DNA from: an uncultured Verrucomicrobia subdivision 3 bacterium
Lineage (GTDB): Bacteria; Verrucomicrobiota; Verrucomicrobiia; Limisphaerales; UBA11358
DNA length: 42,042 nucleotides
Reading direction: 5' to 3'
NCBI GenBank assembly: GCA_903889895.1
Contig: CAISYZ010000005.1
Location: 1-42,042, forward strand
In this document: in pieces, positions 10,501 to 18,668 of the stretch
Position numbering within the stretch: the first letter of the stretch is position 1
Layout of the letters: every line of letters begins with the position of its first letter
Translations under genes and position numbers: made by a program
Notes under the pieces: generated by a model
Told to the model about the DNA's origin: nothing
Database searches by the model: none
Seen by the model: the letters and a program-made list of their open reading frames with translations, nothing else

Positions 10501-13500
10501 TGCTATCTGATAGAACTCATTCGTGGTTGAGGTGTTGGGGGTGCCCTCGGGAATAAATGCCAACTCCTTACAAGAAGACAGCTCCCGCTCGTATCGGTCC
10601 AGCCACGCCCAGATATCATTTTGCGTCCAGCTCGTCAGGTTGGCCTGGTTTGGTCGCGCCATGCACGGCTCGCCGCTCCACATATCCAGCAAAATCTGAT
10701 CATGCTGGTTATCGCTCGTAAAGAGGTAGAAACCCACGGCCCCCATCGGCTCGGAATTGGTAACGGTAAACGTGGCCTGACCGGTCCCCGTCACGCAGGG
10801 GGTGGGGCGTTGACTATACTGGACATTCTGCCAGTGGATGTTCAGCCAATTATAGTTATTATACCAAGCGGCAAAATATGGAAATTCCGTCATGTAATCC
10901 AGTTTCAAGGTTTGCATGGAATATCCGGCGGGCAGGGTGATATTAAGCCCTAAGACCACCTCATGTCCCGGCCAGTTGGTGTCAATGCCCCCCGTCTGCT
11001 GATTGTTGGACACATGCGCCAGCGCGATCTTGAAGTAGTCGGCCGCATTGGTGATGGTGAACGTGGCGGTGTAAAGCCAATTGTCCGACCACAGGAGCAG
11101 CTGGTTGCTGTTCAATTGAGCCATGTGGGTCAACGCATTGGTCGTGTTATCTATTTGATGATAGATATAAAAGCCCGGGGAACTGGAAAGCATCTGCGTG
11201 CCGGTGGGAACGCAAATCACGCTCGTGACGGCGGCATTCGTCTTGATGGTGATGGACATCTGCGAATTCGCGAAGGTCACACTCGTGGTCTGGGGCGGAA
11301 GAACAAGCTGGTTCAAGGTGTTCGTGCTGCCAGCGTAATTGGCGTCGCCCGAATAGCAGGCGGTGATGAGATTGGTGCCGGACGGCAGATTCGTGGTGGT
11401 CAAACTGAACGTCGTGCCGGCAATCAGATTATTCGTGCACAGCGGGACGCCGTTCGTCAGGAAGGTGACACTGCCGGTGGCATTGCTTGCCAGCAGACCG
11501 CTGTTTTGCACCGAGGCGATGAAGGTGACGGGCTGTTGCCAGGCACTCGTCTGGGCGGAGGACGCCAGCAACAGGGAGGAAGTTGTTTGGGTAATCAGCA
11601 CCGAGCCGGTCAAGCCGGTGACCGTGTAGTTGCCGGCCTGCGCGCCGCCCAAAGTCAGCGTGTTCGGCGAAATAATGGGTTCCATGCCCGTATTGGCGCC
11701 GGCCAGCCCGGCGCTGCCGGCAACCAGGAACACGCTGTCGCCGGCGAGAACGTTCGTGATGGTGAGGATGCCATAGACGGCGTTGGCGGTGCCGTCGTAA
11801 GCCCGGATGCCCGTCAGTCCCACCGGCAGCGGATTCACGATCTGCGTCAGGGTGTTCGCGCTCGGCTTGTAAGTGGCATCGCCACTGTATTGGGCGGTGA
11901 TGAGATGGGATCCCGCCGTGAGGTAGCCGGGGATCGTATAAGTGGCCGAACCGCCCGACACGGTGTTGGTCGCCACCGGCACGCCGTCTACGCTAAACAC
12001 AAAATTGCTGGTGCAGTTGCCGGCCGCAATGCCATTCGTTTTCACCGTCGCGGTATATGTAAGGCCGCCGCTGTTACCGTAAATGGGATTGCCCGAAGTC
12101 AAGGCCAGGGTGGTGGTGGTGAAGAACGAGGAGCCGGTGATCAACAGATACAACTCGCTGTTGCTGATGGCGAGCGAGTCCGTTCCGTTCGCGCCATCGC
12201 CATTGAACGTGAGGGGGCCGCCGGGGAGCGTGGCAACCGAACCGCTCGCGCCTTTGGCAATCAACTTGTAAGGAGACCCGGCCGCCGTCAGCGGCGTTCC
12301 GCCATTGGCGACGGTGATGGTCACCGGCGTGCTGGCACCCAGGGTCAGCGTGCCCGCACCTGACAGCGTCAGGGGAACTGCGCCGCCCGCACCTGCCGGC
12401 GTGAACGCGGTGAACTGAAGCGGGCTGGTGCCAGCCAGGGCAAGACCCTTGCCCGCAGCCGTGGCCAGCGTCGCGCTGCTGGTGCTGCCGCCGGCCTGAA
12501 GGGTTTGCCCGGCTCCCAGCGTGGCCGCCGTGCTCAATCCCGACACGCTCAATGTGGCGCCGCTGGCAATGGCAATAATCGGGCTGCTGGCAATGGAACC
12601 GCCGCCGCTCAAGGCCAGCGTCCCACCGTTGACAACGGTGCTGCCGGTGTAGGTGTTCGTGCCCGACAAAGTCGTCGTGCCGTTGTTGATGACGCCGGCG
12701 GCGCCTTGAATGGCGCAGGCGGCGGATTCGGTGAACGTGGCTCCGTTGCTGACAACGACCGTGGAGTTGTTGAGCGAGCCATTGACGGTTGAGAGACTGC
12801 TGTAGGTGGCCAGGGCCAGCGTGCCGGCGCTGATGACCGTATTGCCGCCATAGGTGTTGTTCCCGGAGAGCTGGAGCGTGCCGGGTCCGGCTTTGGTCAG
12901 CGAATAACCCTGTCCGTTGTCGCCAATCCCGGAGGCCACGGTGAGGGTTTTGGCATTGCAGGTCACCGTCACGTTGGTGCCCAGAAAGTAAGCGGAGCTG
13001 TATTTCAGGACCAGAGACGACGACCCGCCAAACGCAAAGCTGCCATTCCAATTCCCGGTGGCGGGATAACCCGCGAAGGTGGTCGTGCCGTTGGTGCTGT
13101 CAAGCGTGCCGCCATTGATGGTGAAAACACCCCCGCCATTCATCCATTGGGACGTGTTTAGATAAAGCGTGCCGCTGTTCAGCACCACGGCGGTTGAACC
13201 GATGCCGGAATTATCATACACCGCGCCGGCACCGTTCAGAATCAACCAGCCGCTTCCAACAGAAGAAGACCCTGCGATCACCACATTGCCACCATTGGTA
13301 GTGGTTATCGCGAGGCCGCCCAAATTCACGGAGCCATAGGCGGTCAACGTGCGGCCATTGGTGACCGACCACAATTGGTTGCCCGCCACAGTGACGGCAT
13401 TGGAGATGACGATATCCACCGTGGCGGACGACATGTCAATGCCCACTCCGCCCACTCCGTTCAAGGTCAGAGTGGAATGGGTATTGGTGAACACAACCGG

Positions 13501-13791
13501 GCCAGCCGTGCCACTGGCGGCGGTGACGTTGGAGATGCAGATGCCGCCCCAGGTGACATTTGCCAGCAGCGCATTGGTCAAATTGGCCGGCGTGTAGGCA
13601 CCGTTCCAAGTGGCCAGGTCTGAACCACCAGGCGCGATGCCGGAAACCCAACTGGCATTTTGATCCAGCGAGGTGGCATTGTCCGCCTTGGTCTGGTCCG
13701 CACGGGCGGTTTGCGTTGCCCAGCCGATGGCGACCATCACGATGGCCAGAAGCAAAAACAGACGGCGGTCACGTTGGGATCTACATTTCAT
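7546..13791 (-). CDS. Giant PATR/Ig-like surface protein fused to unassigned enzyme-like region and LamG domain
   Basis: Start ATG 13791 (2081 residues) is preferred over the upstream in-frame ATG at 13956, because it gives a basic-then-hydrophobic signal peptide ending in ARA and leaves the palindrome outside the gene. Order by position: PATR repeats (about 13700-12100), Ig-like Big_3 domain (about 12100-11830), a YDG/MBG-like beta domain (about 11825-11600), a second Ig-like domain (about 11590-11290), a large enzyme-like region (about 11000-8370), a LamG/concanavalin-like domain (about 8365-7760) and a C-terminal module ending F-Y-R-L-T-Q-P. The enzyme-like region is homologous to the protein at 38673-41609. 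Shared motifs include H-x-x-S-G with L-x-D-P-L-Y (about 10353-10297), Y-D-G (about 9835), W-G-Y-x-K-F-A-T, S-P-R-Q-F, G-D-N-S-G-A, D-Y-V-V-P and E-I-P-N-G. It is probably a surface-displayed carbohydrate-active protein. The reaction is unknown. Confidence 0.85.
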   Translation of the reverse strand: MKCRSQRDRRLFLLLAIVMVAIGWATQTARADQTKADNATSLDQNASWVSGIAPGGSDLATWNGAYTPANLTNALLANVTWGGICISNVTAASGTAGPVVFTNTHSTLTLNGVGGVGIDMSSATVDIVISNAVTVAGNQLWSVTNGRTLTAYGSVNLGGLAITTTNGGNVVIAGSSSVGSGWLILNGAGAVYDNSGIGSTAVVLNSGTLYLNTSQWMNGGGVFTINGGTLDSTNGTTTFAGYPATGNWNGSFAFGGSSSLVLKYSSAYFLGTNVTVTCNAKTLTVASGIGDNGQGYSLTKAGPGTLQLSGNNTYGGNTVISAGTLALATYSSLSTVNGSLNNSTVVVSNGATFTESAACAIQGAAGVINNGTTTLSGTNTYTGSTVVNGGTLALSGGGSIASSPIIAIASGATLSVSGLSTAATLGAGQTLQAGGSTSSATLATAAGKGLALAGTSPLQFTAFTPAGAGGAVPLTLSGAGTLTLGASTPVTITVANGGTPLTAAGSPYKLIAKGASGSVATLPGGPLTFNGDGANGTDSLAISNSELYLLITGSSFFTTTTLALTSGNPIYGNSGGLTYTATVKTNGIAAGNCTSNFVFSVDGVPVATNTVSGGSATYTIPGYLTAGSHLITAQYSGDATYKPSANTLTQIVNPLPVGLTGIRAYDGTANAVYGILTITNVLAGDSVFLVAGSAGLAGANTGMEPIISPNTLTLGGAQAGNYTVTGLTGSVLITQTTSSLLLASSAQTSAWQQPVTFIASVQNSGLLASNATGSVTFLTNGVPLCTNNLIAGTTFSLTTTNLPSGTNLITACYSGDANYAGSTNTLNQLVLPPQTTSVTFANSQMSITIKTNAAVTSVICVPTGTQMLSSSPGFYIYHQIDNTTNALTHMAQLNSNQLLLWSDNWLYTATFTITNAADYFKIALAHVSNNQQTGGIDTNWPGHEVVLGLNITLPAGYSMQTLKLDYMTEFPYFAAWYNNYNWLNIHWQNVQYSQRPTPCVTGTGQATFTVTNSEPMGAVGFYLFTSDNQHDQILLDMWSGEPCMARPNQANLTSWTQNDIWAWLDRYERELSSCKELAFIPEGTPNTSTTNEFYQIANLLYSDGFDRLLLWNCWGESPCLDSIDTNWFAGGAPGMQAYMQYCAQRGIRLDFHAMSGFLSLNDPLYGASSPNGLSPQVSRWATGTLLNDIDGSSTSFNVLPDAGCQMLVNPVPWGSSSTPIFYPPYYFWPQGLVSISNDIMYAQAAVSSTNWSVSGVNRNYIGQYGQQWGTSHKAGSRVDFLDTAEGSFPMVDSRSDLLDSLAARFATNVLNMFNLVDAQYDGDYINFDLGYWGYGKFATHVQQSVNHPTTSSYGGNVSEGHFEDVFRRIQKTTPPTGGTAYYIRTNLPDLIAPNADEMNYSFGKCAAQGTRFLVMGGHIGSTFDMINNFGLWDQMLTNMNIWMTLSPWLSASQQTALSTVNYGFYAPTVRSNQWQVTPMWVMARPAADSPFFNMQEFGQFSPRQFTQVGVAISGLTNAYAAQTPQIELLVLPGMNATNANNVSLMPVSASQIVHPANEVQPLAFAGGVINLSVTNNTGSQAVFTPGGNQSYWLYSSLYGASSFNMSTNRGVALTVVGDNSGADLVFRISASSDGSSDNSDYVVPINFSGPKTIEIPNGQVMYYLQNPYGFWSDYSTVGGGAGYGGIVSFQVYVGMMPAHTTTTVQISGISAMQEDQLTGLANPILTLNSNSVSISGTIPYNSYLTYSGGATAQVYDQNWHFMTSLAASGGVLMANNGSNNTFSVTAAGSPNTWLSTRIKTSGTPWVIPMPAPTHEWRFENNPLDVAGTANGTPINGPAYVTGIEGVAALSFNGVNQYVSITNVPDFQFTSTQSFTLSAWVKLKHLPNARCTIVQTDPTAGAWYGLGITAANQWAFFGTTDIVSYTTADAGQWHLLTAVQNGAAGSRKLFVDGLLMTTGLAQAASGTGALGIGALPGAAPSQFLNGAVDDVRIYNQALAPSDIGLLATNLASAANSIITYSVSGGQLVLDWPANQLWQLQMQTNNLGTGLTTNWFNVTGATPPYTVNLSPTNPTAFYRLTQP
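13411..13690. repeat. PATR module copy B, near-identical to 1201-1480
   Basis: This is the N-terminal PATR module of the 7546-13791 gene and the partner of copy A at 1201-1480 in the left-edge gene. The longest exact match I verified by eye is 38 nt (13562-13599). Copy B contains a small in-frame insertion (about 13503-13508) and differences clustered near 13480-13500. Confidence 0.8.
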
Positions 13792-13945
13792 AGAGGATTT
13801 GATGGGTGTAGGTTGAAAAATCAAGCCCTGGCGGCAGGCAGTTTGGTTCATTGGAATTATTTCTCCATGACCCGCATTGCTGTGGACATTTCGTCTGGGA
13901 AGCCGGTAAACATGGTCACAAATTAACCCAGGCCGTGGCACAGTT

Positions 13946-13967
13946 CCATTAGGCATTTGCCGTATGG
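13946..13967. promoter_or_regulatory. Imperfect palindrome, candidate operator site 2
   Basis: CCATTAGGCATTTGCCGTATGG lies in the 209-bp divergent control region between the giant surface gene (start 13791) and the alpha-galactosidase gene (start 14001). Its first 16 bases are identical to site 1 at 3550-3569 read on the minus strand; the right arm is degenerate. It sits 34-55 bases upstream of the GTG at 14001. The rest of 13792-14000 shows no gene. Confidence 0.5.
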
Positions 13968-14000
13968 CGGGCGGCTGAAGTTGGATTTAAACTTGCCTTC

Positions 14001-15893
14001 GTGAAGCTCAAAATTTTTAGATTTATCGTCGGCTTGTTGTTTGGCTGCGTTTTAAGCGGAGCGGCTGCGGAAAACTCCCGGTGGATTCAGGATTTGCAGA
14101 ATGCTCCCGCCAGCGCGGTTTTGGCCGATGGAACCAGAGCTGATTCAAAGGTGTTGCCGGTGAAGCGTGCTTGGAACGGTTCGGTCTGCACGGCCACCGT
14201 AGTCAACACCGGCAAGACGCCGGTGCGGTTGGCGCGGGTGGACTTGTTTGATTTTCAGCACGGTCTGCCAGGTAGCACGCCCTTTTATGGCGAAGCCTTT
14301 CAGATGCTCGCGCAGAACGGCGGCACGCTGGCGGCACCCGAGGACTGGGGCAATTACCCCGACCGCAAACATTATCGCCTCGAAGAACCGGATGGCTTGC
14401 GCACCGCGCACGGCATGATGTTGCTGCGCCCGGCAGGGGCGGATCAAATTCTGCTTGGCTTCGGCTCCTGCCGCCGGTTTGACGGGCGGATTTCGTTTGA
14501 CGCGAAACGGCTGCTGGTTTCGCTCGATTGCGAAGGGCTGGAGCTGGCTCCGGGCGAAAGCTGGCCGTTGGAAGAGTTTTTTTGCGAAGCCGGCCCGGTG
14601 CGGGAAACCTTGTTGGATCACCTCGCTCAACGCATCGAAAAAAATCATCCGCGCCGGACCGGATTCAAGTCGCCGCCGCTGGGGTGGTGCTCCTGGTATT
14701 GTTTCGGGCCGAAACTCACGGTGCCGGACATCCGCCGCAATCTCGACTGGATCGCCGCCAACCTGCCGCAGTTGCGCTACATCCAGATTGACGACGGCTA
14801 CCAGCCATGGATGGGCGACTGGCTGGAGACCGGCAAATCTTTTGGCGGCGACATCAAGGGGGTATTGCGCGAAATCCGCGAACGCGGTTTCGAGCCGGCC
14901 ATCTGGCTGGCGCCGTTTGTGGCCAGCCCGGAATCCAAACTGTTCCGCGACCACCCGGATTGGTTCGTGAAAGATGCGACCGGCCAGCCCTTGCGCTCGG
15001 ACAAGGTGGGCTTCGGCGGCTGGCGGCTCGGCCCGTGGTATGCGCTGGACGGCACCCATCCCGAGGCGCAAAAATTTCTGGAACAGACCTTCCGCACCAT
15101 GCGGCAGGAATGGGGCTGCACCTATTTCAAGCTTGATGCCCTTTACTGGGGGGCGCTGAACCACGGTCGTTTTCATGATCCCAACGCAACCCGGATTGAA
15201 GCCTACCGGCGCGGGATGGAAGCGGCCTTGCGCGGGGCGGGCGATGCGTTTATTCTGGGCTGCAATCATCCCATCTGGCCCTCGCTCGGACTCCTCGATG
15301 GGGCGCGCAGCGGGAATGACATTTCGCGGGTCTGGCAGAGCATCCGAAACGACGGGCGGCAAAATTTATTGCGGGGCTGGGAGAACGGCCGGTTCTGGTG
15401 GAACGATCCCGATTGCGCCGTGTTCTCGCCCGGCATGGTGATGGACATCAGCGGCAATACGACCAGCACTACGGGATTGCCGCTCAACGAGGTGTTGTTT
15501 CATGCGACGACGGTTCATGCTTCCGGGGGCATGATGTTGAGCGGTGACGATTTGCCGGCGCTCGCGCCCGAGCGCGTGACCCTGTTGCGGAAGCTGATTC
15601 CACCGACGGGGCGGGCGGCGAGTTTTGCCGATGAGACGCTGACCGTCGGGCGCACGCCCAACGCGAATGGGGAGTATCTGTATCTGTTCAATTGGGGCGA
15701 TGCGCCGGCGGAGCGGGTGGTGTCGTTGACGCGCAAGATGAGCCTGAAAAACTATTGGACCGGTGAATCACTCGGCGAGCATCAAAGCGAATACCGTGTG
15801 CCGGCGCTGGCGCCGCACACCGCCCTGTTGCTCGAGGCCACCGACAGCGGGAAAGTAAAATCAGATGCACTGACCGCCTCCCGCAGCGAATAA
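14001..15893 (+). CDS. Secreted alpha-galactosidase-like enzyme (GH36/clan GH-D)
   Basis: It probably removes terminal alpha-linked galactose or a related sugar by a retaining mechanism. Start GTG 14001 gives a signal peptide (K-L-K then a hydrophobic core ending A-A-A). The N-terminal beta-sandwich (about 30-225) precedes a TIM barrel that opens with G-W-C-S-W-Y-C-F. The barrel has Q-I-D-D-G-Y-Q at about 255-261, the nucleophile signature F-K-L-D with D379, and the acid/base region D-G-A-R-S-G-N-D with D440. A short C-terminal beta domain follows. Its 630 residues fit a compact GH36 member. It is the first gene of the long plus-strand run and lies just after candidate operator site 2. Other clan GH-D activities, such as alpha-N-acetylgalactosaminidase, cannot be excluded. 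Confidence 0.87.
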   Translation: MKLKIFRFIVGLLFGCVLSGAAAENSRWIQDLQNAPASAVLADGTRADSKVLPVKRAWNGSVCTATVVNTGKTPVRLARVDLFDFQHGLPGSTPFYGEAFQMLAQNGGTLAAPEDWGNYPDRKHYRLEEPDGLRTAHGMMLLRPAGADQILLGFGSCRRFDGRISFDAKRLLVSLDCEGLELAPGESWPLEEFFCEAGPVRETLLDHLAQRIEKNHPRRTGFKSPPLGWCSWYCFGPKLTVPDIRRNLDWIAANLPQLRYIQIDDGYQPWMGDWLETGKSFGGDIKGVLREIRERGFEPAIWLAPFVASPESKLFRDHPDWFVKDATGQPLRSDKVGFGGWRLGPWYALDGTHPEAQKFLEQTFRTMRQEWGCTYFKLDALYWGALNHGRFHDPNATRIEAYRRGMEAALRGAGDAFILGCNHPIWPSLGLLDGARSGNDISRVWQSIRNDGRQNLLRGWENGRFWWNDPDCAVFSPGMVMDISGNTTSTTGLPLNEVLFHATTVHASGGMMLSGDDLPALAPERVTLLRKLIPPTGRAASFADETLTVGRTPNANGEYLYLFNWGDAPAERVVSLTRKMSLKNYWTGESLGEHQSEYRVPALAPHTALLLEATDSGKVKSDALTASRSE

Positions 15894-15938
15894 AATGAAT
15901 GAACCAACTAGAAATGATTCTAACATTCAAGGTTATCT

Positions 15939-16769
15939 ATGAAAGAGAACTCTGACCTCAAGCGCAAACAGAGCGCCTTCACCTTGATCGAACTGCTGGT
16001 CGTCATCGCCATCATCGCCATTCTGGCGGCACTATTGTTGCCGGCGCTGGCGAAAGCCAAAGCCAGAGCCCAGCGAACCGGCTGCTTTAACAACCAGCGT
16101 CAGCTTGGTCTGGCCTTCAACCTGTTTGCCTGTGAGCGCAATGACATGTTGCCTTGGGCCTCGGGTGTGGATCCTGATATTGACGCCCCCAATTTGACCT
16201 ATTTCACTTCTGACATTTGGCAGTATGTGATGGCAAAACCTTTTAATTTAGCTTCGAATTTCAGGCCTGGGCATACGTTTATGCCGGTCATGTTGTGTCC
16301 CGCGCACAGGTCTTTATTCCAAGGCGATCCGATAATAAACAGCTACAATGGCTGGGGTCTCTGTTCCTACGGCGGGCCTATGGTTGGAAACGCATTTGGA
16401 TCACAAAACGTTGATTTTAGTGCCAATTCCAGTCAGCCGGTATTGATCGGGTATGTTGGGAGCACGGGCCCATTTGTTCGGCGCAAAAGCACCCAGATTC
16501 CAGATCCTTGTGATGTCGCGCCTTTAACTGAACTGGCCGCCAACTCGAACAACCAGTTGCTTTTTGGCCCGTTAAATTCTGTGACCGCTCAAGTGGATCC
16601 CACCGGCAATGGCGTGCAAACCGGCACTACCATAAATTATACGCTGAAAGTCCATGGCGGCGTTGTGAATTACACCTTTGTGGATGGTCATGTGGAGTCC
16701 CTCATGTGGAATTCCGCCCGCGTCCTTGGCACTGCTGGAGGCATCTGGACCATCCGGCCAGGTGATTAG
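15939..16769 (+). CDS. Type II secretion-like pseudopilin (H-X9-DG type)
   Basis: 276 residues. The N-terminus carries the class III prepilin signal: a short basic leader, then [20 protein letters not shown], with cleavage expected before the Phe and the usual Glu at +5. A globular domain follows, and near the C-terminus H-G-G, seven residues and then D-G match the H-X9-DG pattern typical of the large Verrucomicrobia/Planctomycetes pseudopilin family. These proteins are thought to sit in the inner membrane as part of secretion or pilus-like assemblies. It is wedged 45 bases after the alpha-galactosidase and about 50 bases before the fucosidase, suggesting co-transcription. A role in exporting the locus enzymes is speculation. 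Confidence 0.92.
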   Translation: MKENSDLKRKQSAFTLIELLVVIAIIAILAALLLPALAKAKARAQRTGCFNNQRQLGLAFNLFACERNDMLPWASGVDPDIDAPNLTYFTSDIWQYVMAKPFNLASNFRPGHTFMPVMLCPAHRSLFQGDPIINSYNGWGLCSYGGPMVGNAFGSQNVDFSANSSQPVLIGYVGSTGPFVRRKSTQIPDPCDVAPLTELAANSNNQLLFGPLNSVTAQVDPTGNGVQTGTTINYTLKVHGGVVNYTFVDGHVESLMWNSARVLGTAGGIWTIRPGD

Positions 16770-16818
16770 CTAATGCCGCTCGGAAAGATCGTCATTGTAT
16801 AATCCGATAATCACCGAA

Positions 16819-18648
16819 ATGGATATGATGCAGCCCTGCAACTCTTGGAAGCTTTTGGCTTTTGCCCTGGCTTTGTTTTCCTGCCTAATTACCGCGCCCG
16901 CGGAAAAAATCAAGCCGGCCCTGGACGGCACCTCCGCCGACATGTGGGGCGGCGGTGGCGTGAAAACGAATCTGATTCGCGGCGCGTGGCTTAAAAATTC
17001 CCGCTTTGCCATGTTCATCCACTGGGGGCTTTTCTCCGAATTGGGCGGCGAGTGGAACGGCAAGACCTACTACGGCATCGCCGAATGGCTGATGAACCGC
17101 GCCAAAATTCCCGTGGCCGAGTATGAAAAAACGGCGGCGCGGTTCAACCCGACCAACTTCAACGCGAGCGAATGGGTGCAGTTGGCGCAGGATGCCGGCA
17201 TGACCCACATGATGATCACCGCCAAGCATCACGAGGGTTTTGCGATGTTCAAATCGGCGGTGACGCCTTACAACATCGTGGACGCGACGCCGTTCAAACG
17301 CGACCCGCTGAAGGAACTGGCCGAAGCCTGCCGCGCCAAGGGAGAACGGCTGGGCTTCTATTATTCGCAGACGGTGGACTGGCACGAACGTGACGCGGTG
17401 GGCAACGACTGGGATTTTCCGGCGGATGGTCGCGACTTCGAGCATTACCTAAAGACCAAGGCAGTCCCCCAGATTGACGAACTCTTGCGCGGCTACGGTT
17501 CGGTGGCCGGCATTTGGTTTGACACGCCGGGGCCGATCACGCCGGAGGAATCCAAAATGCTCGTGGATCGCGTTCACGAACTTCAGCCGCAGTGCCTCGT
17601 GAACAGCCGCATTGGCAACGGCCTCGGCGATTACGACACGCTGGGCGATCAGGAAATTCCGCCGTTGCCGCGCCCGGGTCTTTGGGAAACGCCGGACACG
17701 CACAACGACACCTGGGCCTATGCCAGGAGTGACCATAATTGGAAAAGTCCGACCGAAATCGCCGAACGCTTGGTCAGCGTGGTTAGTCGTGGCGGCACTT
17801 ACATGCTCAACGTCGGCCCAGACGGCAGCGGCCGCATTCCGGAACAGTCTGCGCGCATCCTCCGCGAAGTGGGCCGCTGGGTTCACGCCCATGAGGACGC
17901 CATTGAAGGCACCGACCCGACACCGTTTGGCTCGCTCGCGTGGGGCGAATGCACCATGCGCGGCAACACTTTGTTCTTTCACATTTTTAATTGGCCTGCC
18001 GACGGGCGTCTGGTTGTGCCAGGCCTCAAGACGAAAGTGAAAAGCGCGCGATTGGAAAACGGCGGGAAACTGCCGATCAAGACGGAGGCGGATATGGTTG
18101 AAATCTCACTGCCGCCGCAACGGCCCGAAGTCCTCATCCCGGTGGTGACGGTGCAACTGGCGGGACCGGCGAAAGCGAGCCGTGAACATTTTGTGCTCAA
18201 CGGCTGCCGCAACGAACTGAAGACCGGCGAGGCGGAATTGACGGGCTGCGAGCGGGCCAAGGTGGATTGGATGGAAAAATTCGGCGACTGGAAACATGCC
18301 GTATGTTTGTTGGGCTGGCAGGGTGCAAACAGTTCGGCGGCATGGGAGTTTCGCCTGGTTGAGCCAGGATCGTTCTATCTCGAGGTGGAATACACCTGTC
18401 CCGCCAAGGACGACTATTCCGAGTGGCGTGTGCGCTGTGGCGATACGAGCCTGACCTTCCCGCTGATTGACACCGGGGAGCGGGAAAAGCGCGAAGCCTT
18501 CGGCGGCGCGTTGCCGCGTTTCCGCACCTACCGCGCGGGCATCATTGACTTTCCGAAAACCGGCGCGCAGCGGCTCGTGTTCAATCCGACCGGCTCGGAC
18601 GGCAAAAACATTCGCATTTCGGCGTTAAGTCTGACGCCGATCCAATAG
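16819..18648 (+). CDS. Secreted alpha-L-fucosidase (GH29)
   Basis: It hydrolyses terminal alpha-L-fucose from glycans by a retaining mechanism. I use ATG 16819; the frame extends to a TTG at 16795, and ATG 16825 is equally possible. An N-terminal hydrophobic signal ends near A-P-A. The GH29 barrel shows F-A-M-F-I-H-W-G-L-F-S, the E-Y-E-K-x-A-x-x-F-N-P-x-x-F motif, A-K-H-H-E-G-F-A-M, F-Y-Y-S and the nucleophile in I-W-F-D (D235 from 16819). G-G-T-Y-M-L-N-V-G-P-D-G-x-G lies near the barrel end. Here the nucleophile is followed by T-P rather than the usual G-G. After about residue 370 come a beta-sandwich and a C-terminal beta domain of about 130 residues, perhaps a carbohydrate-binding module. 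The next gene starts 20 bases downstream. Confidence 0.93.
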   Translation: MDMMQPCNSWKLLAFALALFSCLITAPAEKIKPALDGTSADMWGGGGVKTNLIRGAWLKNSRFAMFIHWGLFSELGGEWNGKTYYGIAEWLMNRAKIPVAEYEKTAARFNPTNFNASEWVQLAQDAGMTHMMITAKHHEGFAMFKSAVTPYNIVDATPFKRDPLKELAEACRAKGERLGFYYSQTVDWHERDAVGNDWDFPADGRDFEHYLKTKAVPQIDELLRGYGSVAGIWFDTPGPITPEESKMLVDRVHELQPQCLVNSRIGNGLGDYDTLGDQEIPPLPRPGLWETPDTHNDTWAYARSDHNWKSPTEIAERLVSVVSRGGTYMLNVGPDGSGRIPEQSARILREVGRWVHAHEDAIEGTDPTPFGSLAWGECTMRGNTLFFHIFNWPADGRLVVPGLKTKVKSARLENGGKLPIKTEADMVEISLPPQRPEVLIPVVTVQLAGPAKASREHFVLNGCRNELKTGEAELTGCERAKVDWMEKFGDWKHAVCLLGWQGANSSAAWEFRLVEPGSFYLEVEYTCPAKDDYSEWRVRCGDTSLTFPLIDTGEREKREAFGGALPRFRTYRAGIIDFPKTGAQRLVFNPTGSDGKNIRISALSLTPIQ

Positions 18649-18668
18649 CCACACAAATCTACTAACAA

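Noticed and set aside
10963-12363. Long plus-strand open frame (466 codons) and several neighbours opposite the giant minus-strand gene
   Set aside because: It is antisense to a clearly coding, repeat-rich gene with compositional bias. The translation is Gly/Arg/Gln-rich without recognisable domains.
1-13791. Repetitive GC-rich pattern considered as a CRISPR array
   Set aside because: The repeats are degenerate, protein-level PATR repeats without constant-length spacers or cas genes.
13792-13956. N-terminal extension of the giant fusion gene to ATG 13956
   Set aside because: The extension lacks signal features and overlaps the candidate operator. A standard signal peptide starts at ATG 13791.
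14145-15362. 405-codon minus-strand frame
   Set aside because: It is the antisense shadow of the GH36-type gene in GC-rich DNA.
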